This document shows positions 11,690 through 20,930 of a DNA stretch of 64,000 nucleotides, piece after piece; position 1 is the stretch's first letter; each line of letters begins with the position of its first letter. Below the pieces are notes generated by a model, which made no database searches, was not told where the DNA came from, and saw nothing but the letters and a program-made list of their open reading frames with translations. Location of the stretch: contig JAOWBW010000365.1 in assembly GCA_026119855.1 (NCBI GenBank), positions 1,081,981 through 1,145,980 on the forward strand. Reading direction: 5' to 3'. The stretch is from Campanula takesimana (taxonomy: Eukaryota > Streptophyta > Magnoliopsida > Asterales > Campanulaceae). Made by a program: the position numbers and the translations under genes.

Positions 11690-12033
11690 CACATGTAGCA
11701 ACAAAAGAAACACACACACACACACACACACTGCAAATTAAAATCAAGACTTTCTAGTTGGGGTTTGAAATATAAGTTGCAAACCCTCTAACTGAAAAAA
11801 CACACACACACACAGCACACATATAGAACAAATGAAAACCAAGATTTTTCAAGTTTTTTTTTTTAGGAAATGGGGTTTCAAAGGGTATGTAAATTACCAG
11901 CTTTTTGAGGGAGAGCAATCCAATTGCCACCAGTGCCATATTTGTCAATGAAGTCCTTAAGCTTTGCATCTTCTTCAGGAGCCCATGGCCCCTTTTTCAC
12001 ATTAGCTTTGTCACAACATGGAGCCCTTCCCAT
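10205..12033 (-). CDS. R2R3-MYB transcription factor, subgroup 14 (MYB36/68/84-like)
   Basis: A nuclear DNA-binding regulator. Members of this subgroup control root endodermal differentiation and axillary meristem formation in Arabidopsis; the exact role here is inferred only from family. Three exons give 364 codons plus stop: 12033-11898, 11633-11504 and 11033-10205, with GT/AG introns of 264 and 470 bp at the conserved R2R3-MYB positions (phases 1 and 2). The start ATG begins MGRAPCCDKANVKKGPW, the standard N-terminus. R2 has Trp at 17, 38 and 58; R3 has Phe71, Trp90 and Trp109. R3 contains GRTDNDIKNYWNTKLKKKLL, which leads straight into the variable tail. The C-terminal 245 residues are Asn/Ser/Gln-rich, contain SYGKEIKKED near residue 255 and end in a tyrosine run, as in MYB36-type proteins. 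All splice sites and the reading frame are intact, so this is probably a working gene. The subgroup is confident; the individual orthologue is not. Confidence 0.93.
11659..11817. repeat. Poly(A) and (CA)n tracts in MYB intron 1
   Basis: A run of about 26 A (11659-11684), a (CA)10 tract (11711-11731) and a shorter (CA)n (11801-11816) lie inside the 264 bp first intron. On the transcribed minus strand these read as poly(T) and (GT)n, next to the 3' splice site side of the intron. Confidence 0.9.
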
Positions 12034-12300
12034 CTCTCTCTCCCTCTCTCTCTCTCTCTCTCACTCTCTCCTTATTTAGTTTAGTACTAGTATCTTTGTT
12101 GTCTTCTCCCTTGGCTTTATCACCACCAAATCTCTCTTCCCTCTCTCTCTCTGACTCTCTCTTGTTTTTTTCTTGAATGGACTTTGATGATAGGTTTGGT
12201 GGTTGCTACCTAAAGGTGGCTTTTATGGAGAGACTTTGAGGTGTGTTGAGTGGAGACAGTTAAAATTAATTAAACTCACTATTTTAACCCATTGGTTTCA
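12034..12300 (-). promoter_or_regulatory. GA-rich leader and proximal promoter of the MYB gene
   Basis: Directly upstream of the ATG, on the minus strand, are (GA)n tracts at 12035-12070 and 12140-12165, typical of plant 5' leaders. A weak TATA-like CCATAAAAG lies at about 12230-12238, some 200 bp upstream. A CCACCAAACC phrase near 12196-12207 resembles MYB-binding AC elements. These are sequence observations only; the transcription start is not known. Confidence 0.45.
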
Positions 12301-12439
12301 TAAGTCAAAAGCATACCCCTTGTTTAACCACTCTCTCTTCTTCTGTTTGAGAAATCAAATACTATTTAGTGTTGAGATTCTGTCCATTGTTTACCTTTAT
12401 GTATGTTTGGAATTTCATTTTTAAGCCTTGAGTTTTAAA

Positions 12440-12545
12440 AAAAGACTTGTTATTTTCATATCCTAACTCAAGCGACATCCGGTATTCATTTTTATATCAA
12501 AAGTTAGGGGTTCAATCCCCGCCAAATGTATTTTCAAGTGCACTC
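12440..12545 (+). mobile_element. SINE-like tRNA-related fragment
   Basis: TAACTCAAGCGACATCC (A-box-like) is followed about 45 bases on by GGGGTTCAATCCCC (B-box-like). No target duplication and no clear A tail were found, so this is tentative. Confidence 0.3.
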
Positions 12546-12792
12546 TTATATTAGCTTAAAACATTCATCAATAAAAAGCACCTCTTACTTCATTGAACCA
12601 TTGCAAAATCACAAACAACAAAATGAACTGTAAGTCCAAACAAAAAGTTTGGTGTGTAATTAGTCATAAAATTTGAATTTCATTACCAAGTAATGATCAA
12701 TTTATCCATGAATAAATTTTAGGTGGTTTATTTCAAACACTTTCTTGTATTCCATAGAGAAAGTACAATAGATTCAGTAAGTACAAATCATA

Positions 12793-12945
12793 GACAAAAA
12801 CTTGTATGAGACGGTCTCACACATGAGACGGATCTCCTTGAGAGATTAAATAGTTTGCCCCCCTATGGGTGGGGCGGGGCAAGCCCATTTCCTCTCTTGT
12901 CAAGATCCGTCTCATGTGTGAGACCGTCTTACACAAGACTTCCTC
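12793..12945. mobile_element. MULE-type MITE with 9 bp target duplication
   Basis: Flanked by a perfect 9 bp repeat CAAATCATA (12784-12792 and 12946-12954). The ends are inverted: GACAAAAACTTGTATGAGAC on the left and, read inversely, GAGGAAGTCTTGTGTAAGAC on the right. Each terminus also carries GACGGTCTCACACATGAGAC-type sequence, itself a palindrome, so the strand can form a cruciform. The larger element at 36618-37591 has the same ends and belongs to the same family. Confidence 0.8.
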
Positions 12946-14657
12946 CAAATCATAACATAAAATAAAAAAATAAAATCTAATAACTGATAATTGAAAGTCC
13001 ATCAGTAATTTCACGAGAAAAAAAACACACGATAATTTAGAGAATCGTTTAATCTAAATTTATTTATGGTGGAGTAAGTAGGATTTACTGCCAACTAATA
13101 ACTGTAAATATTATTTATGTTCACAAAATTTATCAATCTTTGTAACTCTAAGCTTAATGAATCTGGTGCACAGTTTTAAAAACAGAGATTTTTCAAAACG
13201 GAGCTTCTTTTTTTACGCTATTATTTGGAGCGGTTAAAAAGGGCTTAGATTTTAAAAAAGTTAGACTTAAAAACTCTCCGTTGATATGCTTAATTAGCAA
13301 AAAGCTAATTCTTTTTCAATCCATTTTGAACGCACCGCTCTACCAAACAAGCCCGAATACTAATACTATTTATATATTAATCATAGAATCTTCTCCGGAA
13401 ATTTGTAAGCCGCCTCACCTCAGTTTCTCTCATAGTTTCTTCTTTCATCAAGAAAACCAAAGTCTAATGTGACTGAGTAATTATTTTATGGTAACAAAAG
13501 ATACGTCAATAACGACTTGATAGCTATGGATCATTTTAATTGTGACATTTTCCAACCCATAGGTTAATAATATTAAGTAATTTATGATTATAGGTGAGCT
13601 ACAATATTCCCAATTTAGTCCTCATTAATTTACTAAATAAAATCAAACTTGTGAGATTTACATATAATACTAGTACATATATAAATAGAAGCTCTAGAGA
13701 AAGATAGATATAATATGCATGGCATGGCGTACCAACCAAATTAAAATAACATAATCTTTGGAATCATAAGATTATACACATAAACATAATTGCTTAATAT
13801 ACATACACATCCATAATGGTATTATAAATAACAAATCTTCCGTTTGACTTGATCATCAGTGGCCAAAATTAGGTCATCACCGCGTTCATCTTAAAGGTTA
13901 CACCCTTAAGTTTCGATTCCTAGCATTTATATATCTCTTAAGCGCGTTGTACAAAAATGATTGAAACATCTCGCAGTGAATGTTCATTTTTATCATTGAT
14001 GAATATCAAAAATTAGATATTCATTTTTTAAATGAGATAGTAGTAAGATTTATTGAATTATACATAGACATTCTGAACTTGGCCTTAAAAATGAAATAAA
14101 TTACTTTTGGCAGAAATATTTTGTTAACAAGAAAATTAAATGTATCCTTCAATCTTCCTATATCACAACAAGTCTTACCTTCAATATACGTATAGATTAT
14201 GGACTACTACTATTCTCATAACCAATTGATTTTGAGATGGAGCCCCAAACTGTAACCATTAATTAGCACAGTTAGGTATAGTATAGTTTTATGAGTTAAA
14301 TTCAGTGCTCACCAATTATACCTACAGATGAGTGGTTTTAATTTTAAACTAACCCATTGTTTCATTGTCATGTTTAATTAACTCTTATGGAGAACATCAT
14401 CCATTTCAAAATGAATGTCCGTTTTTTTTTTTCAAATTTATATTTGATTAAGTGCAATTTGAAATATTTTTGAACATTTATTTTGAGAAGGATGTGGTAT
14501 TTTAGAAATTTCAACATTATTTCACTTGTTGTCGATAGTACTTTTTGTATTAATTACATAAAGAAGACTCTGATCAAATTGAGGCCTGCATTTTACTGAA
14601 TTGTCCCAATGATGGGTTCTGTTTGTACAATGGATTAAGGGATCGGATTATGTAAAT
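12946..14657. other. Intergenic, no recognised feature
   Basis: AT-rich DNA without a convincing ORF, RNA gene or complete mobile element. A weak B-box-like TTTCGATTCCTAGC occurs near 13911. Confidence 0.5.
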
Positions 14658-14888
14658 ACTCCCTCCGTCCCATTTTAAGAGACAATTTTTTTTTAAAAGG
14701 GTAAGAGTCAAAATCTTAAAATGGAAAGTGGGTCCTACATTTCATACTCACAACAATTATCCACTAACTCTTCTCTACCCCTTTTTCTCTCTCCTACCCA
14801 ACTATCAACACTCACAACACATCACTTTTTCCTTAATTCTTGAACCAATCCATTTTTTTTTACTCTTAAAATAGGACGGAGAGTAGTA
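14658..14888. mobile_element. Stowaway-like MITE
   Basis: Termini CTCCCTCCGTCCCATTTTAA and CTTAAAATAGGACGGAGAGT are inverted. The interior has the family phrases 'ACTCACAACAATTATCC' and 'ACTCACAACACATCAC'. Confidence 0.8.
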
Positions 14889-15186
14889 TAGATCTAGTGA
14901 GTGACAGATGAGAATGATCATTTGGGATTGTCTTATTTATATGCGTTCAGATTTTGGTGGAAGCTAGGGTAAGTAAGCTATGATCATCTGAATGATTCAG
15001 GTTTGTGTGTATGTGTGTGTGTGTGTTTTCTTGGATTTTGACTAATCAATTCTTGATTTAACACTACTTGGAACATACTATTGCTATTACTATTACTATT
15101 ACTAGGGGACTAATGATTTTTCTTGTACCTTTTTTTAAGCTACCTGCTTCTCTTTTAAGAGCATGCTATTGCTACCTCTATTTGAG

Positions 15187-15397
15187 GGACCCGTAAGCGT
15201 TCCACCTCTTCACCCAACAGCTCCGATCAAAGCCACATACACACATTTATCATATGTGCGGCTCGGATGATTTTAATTTTTTGTGGATCCCACCGAGCTC
15301 GGCTACATCTCAGCCGTTGGGTGTAGCTAAAATGAAGTGGCTTCAATCTCCACCATTGGGTGAAGCTAAATGGTGGGTGGAGCGGTTCGAAATCCCT
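15187..15397. mobile_element. GC-richer TIR MITE, second copy
   Basis: Matches the element at 5189-5423 through 'TTTTTTGTGGATCCCACCGA', 'GGGTGTAGCTAAAATGAAGT' and the right end GTGGAGCGGTTCGAAATCCC. The left end (GCGTTCCACCTC) is more worn. Confidence 0.6.
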
Positions 15398-15475
15398 ATT
15401 TGAGGTTTATAGCAACAACGAAATATAGAGAGGGTCCTCAATATCATCATTTGTGTATGGGCAGTAAAAAATATA

Positions 15476-15503
15476 CTCCCTCCATCTCATGTCTCATAGT
15501 ATA
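15476..15503. mobile_element. Stowaway-like MITE, left piece (split by gypsy element)
   Basis: CTCCCTCCATCTCATGTCTC followed by the 5 bp target GTATA. It continues at 23453 on the other side of the LTR retrotransposon. Joined, the termini resemble the MITE at 6470-6741. Confidence 0.75.
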
Positions 15504-16699
15504 TGTCGCGCCCCGACCCGTGGTCCTACTTGGCCCCACGCCCGGGACACGCGAGGAAGACGTCGTAAAGCAACTCTAAGAATTTTTTTCGAAATATATT
15601 TTCTTAAAAAGGTTCACACAACCAAAACGTTACCAAAACATGACTTTAAGTCACAAAACCAACTTTCTCAAATGAGTACTTAGCCACCTGGCTATAACAA
15701 ACTTTACTTAAAAATTTACAAACCCGAACACCTACTAAAAGAGATGATACAATTAACTGAGTCACGGGTACACTACCCTAAAGGTATTACATTTACATAA
15801 TGTATCCTTTATACACATCACTTCCCAAAAGTCTTACCAAAGATCTCTTTACCAACGTCCTCCCTGTGCTGTGACCTATTCCCTGGACTCCTTCTTATCT
15901 AAAACGGTAAACAAATAAGGGGTGAGAATAAATCTCAGTAAGTTACTAAATGCAACTACATTACATGCTAGTATGATGATCATAAAGAAACAATATTAAC
16001 AATTAAGCGTATAACACATAGCACATAACATGAGAGGCTCCCTATCGCCAACCGTCCCATACCGGTTGGAAATAACGACCAACTCATCATGCAACACATA
16101 AGACGGAAATAAACACTCATACGTGGATACTGAGCCAAGGTTCTCAAACCAAACAATAGCCATCTGAGAGGCATCAACTGAGCAGCATCGAAGAGCTGAA
16201 ACGGGTTCCGGAACCAAACACAACAACAACAACGGGGGAAAATGACACAAAGTCATAACCCAAAGTGCCCAACCTTTGGCCTAAGGAAGGGGTTTAAAAA
16301 TGGGAAACCAATGATAGGAGCCTTATAATGTACTTGGCTCGGAGACCATTATAATCCCTATCACTGCCCAACACACACAAAAGTACCAGCTGGACTTTAC
16401 ACGCAAGCACCAAATAGAAATACTTGCTTAAACAACAATCATGGACAATGATTCCAATGTAGGGAACCATGCCAAACACATCAAGAAGATGAATTATTCA
16501 ACACATCACAAAGTGCTCAACAATGTTCACATAATCAATCACTAACATTTCACAACACTTGTGTCCACAAAGGAACCAATTCTACCACTTTAGTGATCCA
16601 CAACAATCATCTAACTACTTTAGGACACTACCCAAAAACTAGACCAGATTGACCTTTAAATCCCTTGGATTTGAAAACTCCAAACTTTTTCAGACAACT

Positions 16700-16806
16700 G
16701 GGCGGTCGCCCAAACTGGGCTGTGCGGCCGCCCAAAGTGCCCTATTCCAAGAAGAAAAACCTTCAGATAGATGTGCGGCCGCACGCCCAATTTTGGGCAG
16801 CCGCCC
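16700..16806. repeat. Two pairs of GC-rich 12 bp dyads
   Basis: Dyads start at 16700 (GGGCGGTCGCCC), 16722 (GTGCGGCCGCCC), 16773 (GTGCGGCCGCAC) and 16795 (GGGCAGCCGCCC). The members of a pair are 22 bp apart and the two pairs are 73 bp apart. The centre is CGGYCG (once CAGCCG) while the outer three bases vary together. The same spacing occurs at 49916-50214 and 54046-54377 in other elements. Confidence 0.85.
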
Positions 16807-16994
16807 ACATCACCTGGCAGACCAAAACTTTACCAAAATTCACTCATTTCCTTTACAACCCAAAATTACCAATACTTGCAACCCCTAAACTTTGCAACTT
16901 TCATCAAAGCTAAAAACTCAGCCTAAGAACAATACTAACACCAACTTCTATAGCATTCACAACAATAACAAGCTAGGTAACAAGTTCTTACTAC

Positions 16995-17434
16995 TCCTTA
17001 TGTCCCAAAATTACAAATATAATTAAAACATACCAACACATTATTTCACAACCTACTAGACATATATAACATGTTTATATCCATTTTATTAGGTACAACA
17101 ACATTACCATACTTTCCCCGTCCCATAAGTAATAGTATAATTTTATAATACATTTATTTAACATTTAACTAAAGATATTATTTTACCGTCCCACAAGTAG
17201 GAGTATAATATATAAAGCATATCTAATGTTGCATCCTCTCATACTCCCCCAAAACCAAAACTACTATACCAATTTCCCACAAATAACAAGTCTATAACCA
17301 GTTTTACTACTCCCTCCGTCCCACAATTTCAAGTATAAATAAAAGTTATTACTACTCCCTCCGTCCCAAAATTACAAGTATATAAAAAGTTATTACTACT
17401 CCCTCCGTCCCAAAATTACAAGTATATAAAAATA
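16995..17434 (-). repeat. U3-type repeat units with Stowaway-like sequence
   Basis: In element sense, three units reading TACTTGTAATTTTGGGACGG then AGGGAGTA (around 17300-17420) precede single diverged units near 17186 (CTCCTACTTGTGGGACGG), 17117 (ATTACTTATGGGACGGGG) and 16996. Three of the units lie about 46 bp apart. The 15-base GGGACGGAGGGAGTA is the same as the inverted end of the Stowaway MITEs. The order of units matches the solo LTR at 53591-54005. Confidence 0.7.
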
Positions 17435-18038
17435 TACCCAAAACATTATTTTATAACATATAAAGCATATATAGCATACTTATGACCATTTTAACATTTA
17501 AAGGGGGGATTAGTAACTTACCTATTTTTCGGAAAAGTTGTCAAGAAAAATAATATTGATCGGTAGATATGATCTATTCAACTCCCTGAACATTTATATA
17601 TTTTTAGATTTGGAAATGGAGTAGTAAATTAAAAGAAATAAAATGAGCAAGAATCAAACTCTACCTTAGCCAACAATGGAGTTCTTCAAGGAAAATGATT
17701 TGGGAAGTAAAATGGTGAGTGACTACGCAGGGGAGGGAGAGGTGATAAAGATGGGTTTTGTGCAAATTTCAATTTTACAGTTAAGCCCCTCCACTTCCAC
17801 TTTTAACACCTAAACCCCTCAACTACACTTTCAATAGAGCCCTTATGGTTCCACTAACAACTTAACTCCCCTAATAAACTTTACTACTAACACTTTAAGT
17901 AACACAAATAATCATATAAGATGTGCAAATTATGAAATATGATGCAACACATAAAATGCACACATAATTTTAAATTAAAATTCTCAAAAATATAAAATAA
18001 TTATAAAATAAATAAAACGGATTTTTGGGGTCGTTACA

Positions 18039-18053
18039 CTCACTCCCCCTTAA
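18039..18053 (-). promoter_or_regulatory. Polypurine tract
   Basis: In element sense AAGGGGGAGTGAG abuts the TGTAACG start of the 3' LTR. It is the expected primer for plus-strand DNA synthesis. Confidence 0.8.
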
Positions 18054-20187
18054 AGAAAATTCGACCCGAATTTTAGGATTGCTTACCTCCATTCTCAAAC
18101 AACCAAGATACTTACTTTCATTCCAATCCCGAAGCTTCACACTGAGTTCAATATCCTCTAAAACTTTAGACATATCGGAGAAGAATCATAAATACAATTG
18201 CGTGGCATCAACACATGGAACTCATTATCAACCTCGTCGAGAGAAGGAAGTAACACAAGACGATAAACTCAACCTCTAGCTCTTTCCAAAATCTCAAAAG
18301 AACTGACATATTAAACAACTCCACGAGAAGTAAAGGCATATCCCTCGAATTCTTAGAATCAACTAAACAAGTTCTCAAGAATCTGAATGGTTATTTCTAA
18401 CTGACCATCTGACTGAGGGTGAAAGTCATACTAAGTCTCAATTCCGAACCCCAGGCCTTCTGAAATGCTAGCCAAAATCAAGATGTAAATGAAGAACCCA
18501 TATTTATTACCATGCTCGTAGACATCCCATGAAATCGAACTATCTTCTGAACAAATAACTGACAACTGATAATTTACTTCCAGATTATTCACAACTCAAG
18601 GACTTAGTTGAATACTTAGAATTCCTCGCATCAAACAATTAAAGGTAACTCCTCGAATTTATCTCAATACTCTACTTCTACTTGGATTCATAATTATATT
18701 GGTCTTGTGTATCCCTTCACGTATCTATAGTTGAACTCCGTTATACATGTTTAATTCCACTAAGTGTTGACTACATACTCTGATATAGAAGTTAAAATTC
18801 CATCACTAGCCACGAACAAAATCTTATTGTCTGTCATTATTCATTCCACGAGTAATTTTCGATAGTTGATATTATTCAATAGAGTAGAAATTTAAAGCTT
18901 TCACAATCACAAAGTCACACCATGTCTCAACTCACGAAGACTCCAAAGTGTTAATTCCTAACATTCCCCATTTAGTTTTATCACCCATGAACTATAAGTC
19001 AATGAATCCTCTAACACAATACCTTTCCCGATGATATAATATGGTAAACACTTCAAATCTAACTCCATCAAAGTCATTCACTAATGCAATGGATGTATAA
19101 TCGCAATAAATCTCAATTTATGGGTAGGATAATTTTGTTGATAAGGAATCAATCTTCTCAAAGCACACATTGTTACCGTACCATCCTGAAGCAATGAACA
19201 TCTCAATCACTCTTTAAAGCATCTCTATGAATAAGGAATTTATCAAATCCACTATAAGGGTAAGCTTGACATATCCACTAGAAATTAGTAACACTAATCA
19301 TATCCTCTAGATAACTGTGGTACTAGTTAAATCCATTAAGCAATATCAATACTGAAGTTGTCATCAACTCTCGATTCATCAATTAACACTCGCAACAATT
19401 AAACTCGTTCACTCTTACCAATCCATCGAGATAGTGCATCCTTCTGTGCTATGTAGTTAACAGTGTAGCTACCTTAGAAATCCATCAATAAATCCTCAAC
19501 CCTATGCCTGAGTTGAAACTTTCCTCAAAATAATATATCCTCTAACATGAAGACATTCTGCCCTGATTTTACAAACTGCTACCGCTCTCAAAGAACTCAG
19601 ACTAAGATTACTTATACAATTCAACGTATCCAACATTACCACTGAAGCCGGTGAGAATTCAAACTATATAACCACCATTCATGATGTCCATACCAATATA
19701 AAAGCCATCTTTGAAATATACTCAACTAAAATTCTCAACAAATGATAATCACTTCAAATCAACCACTAAACAATTACTGATCTCTGATGTTGCTCAAACA
19801 TAGCACCCAAGGTTCTCCTCAAGAACAAGTACCACTCAAGGGAAATAAATTTAAAATCTCACAAGGAAAAGATATCTTTCAATTTAAATGCAAATTTTTC
19901 ACTACTAACTCCATAAACCAACTACCAGGCACAAGCTTCCAACAACAATTTACAAATTTCTTAATTCATAAATAGCATGAAAACTAAACACATATATATA
20001 CCCTGCTTAACTAAAACACACCAGCGTATAAAATTCCACCACCATAACATCAAAATCTTGTGATGACAACATCACTAAACCGGCAAATAAAACATGCCCA
20101 TGAATACGCACATCACAAGTATACAACACTTTATCGGTCGTCTAACACTCCCCCTTAGGAAGACACATCTAACACATAAGGTAAGAC
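18054..20187 (-). pseudogene. Decayed gypsy pol remnant
   Basis: No long ORF exists, but minus-strand translation shows gypsy traces. At about 18375-18423 is a stretch readable as FHPQSDGQLE followed by TIQIL, the region around the catalytic glutamate of chromovirus-type integrase. Just before the purine tract, at about 18185-18250, is a piece like the end of gypsy polyproteins (EVDNEFHVLMPRN). Stops and frame changes are frequent. Only about 2.1 kb remains where a full pol would need more than 3 kb, and no recognisable reverse-transcriptase YVDD was found. The decay is much greater than the LTR divergence, which suggests it predates this insertion. Confidence 0.65.
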
Positions 20188-20820
20188 TCAGAAGACACAT
20201 GCAATCAAGAAGCACAATGCACAAACACACAAGTATACGAAGAGCCAGGGTCTATAAGTGTGTGCTCTCAAACTAGACATAGAAATTATACCTCCAGTCA
20301 CATTAGAAGAATCTGAAATCTGTTGTTGATTGATGGAAGAAACACGATCTTGCACCTTAACCTTTCCTGAAGCATCCCTCTTTTGGCCCCGAGATGACCC
20401 AGCTGCACTTCCCGATAACTGATTCTTAAATCTAAAGCAACTCTTCTGAAAGTGACCCAACTGACCACAACTCAAACATTTGCCTTGCTTTTTCCAACAT
20501 TTTTCTTCTAAATGTCCCATCCTTTGACAGTAGTTACATACTCGTTTACTTCGAGTTCCTCTATTATGCGGCCCTTGAAAAGATACCCTAGCTTGCGAAG
20601 GTGTTCCTTGATATTCTCTACTATCTCCACGCTGGGGTTGCGGTTTTACCTGTTCTCCTCGTTTTGTCACATCTGAGGTTTCAATCTTGGTTTTATGCTC
20701 CTCTATATCGTCAATGATTTTCATGACAGCTTCAAACATACCTTGGAACAGTGCTCGAACCTCTTCTCTAGCGTTACCCGACCCTGAAGGCCCTGACTGA
20801 TTCCCTTCGGTGCCAACCAT
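20188..20820 (-). pseudogene. Short gypsy gag with two zinc knuckles, protease start frameshifted
   Basis: Gag packages element RNA. Translation from the ATG at 20820 begins MVGTEGNQSG and continues about 210 codons. Two CCHC knuckles are clear: CNYCQRMGHLEEKC and CLSCGQLGHFQKSC. The large retrotransposon-gag domain that normally lies before the knuckles is absent; only about 75 residues separate the start from a basic, Gln-rich linker. After the knuckles the frame reaches SSLRAHT; a one-base shift there would open a protease-like LIDPGSS, so the protease start is out of frame. The last 30 residues of the ORF are out-of-frame noise. Confidence 0.75.
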
Positions 20821-20916
20821 TTTCAATAAGTACCTGCATAAAACTCTCAACGTTACTTACCCTATACACAACTACCCTCCTAGGTCATTTAGTCATTCTA
20901 GACCATCTACAACCTA

Positions 20917-20928
20917 GCTCTGATACCA
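20917..20928 (-). promoter_or_regulatory. Primer-binding site (initiator Met tRNA)
   Basis: In element sense TTGGTATCAGAGCTAG lies two bases after the 5' LTR end. TGGTATCAGAGC is complementary to the 3' end of plant initiator methionine tRNA. It fixes the minus orientation of the element. Confidence 0.92.
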
Positions 20929-20930
20929 AC

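Larger units (their letters stand above)
15504..18038 (-). repeat. 3' LTR of the gypsy element
   Basis: In element sense it starts TGTAACGACCCC (18038) and ends GGGGCGCGACA (15504). It contains the U3-type repeat units at 16995-17434 and the paired GC dyads at 16700-16806. ORFs of 60-86 codons in it are not genes. A segment at about 15905-15950 (element sense ACTGAGATTTATTCTCACCC) is also found in the solo LTR near 56769. Confidence 0.9.

Noticed and set aside
16649..16913. Two overlapping ORFs of about 80 codons
   Set aside because: They lie in a gypsy LTR across the dyads, are frame-broken in the other LTR copy, and have no recognisable domain.
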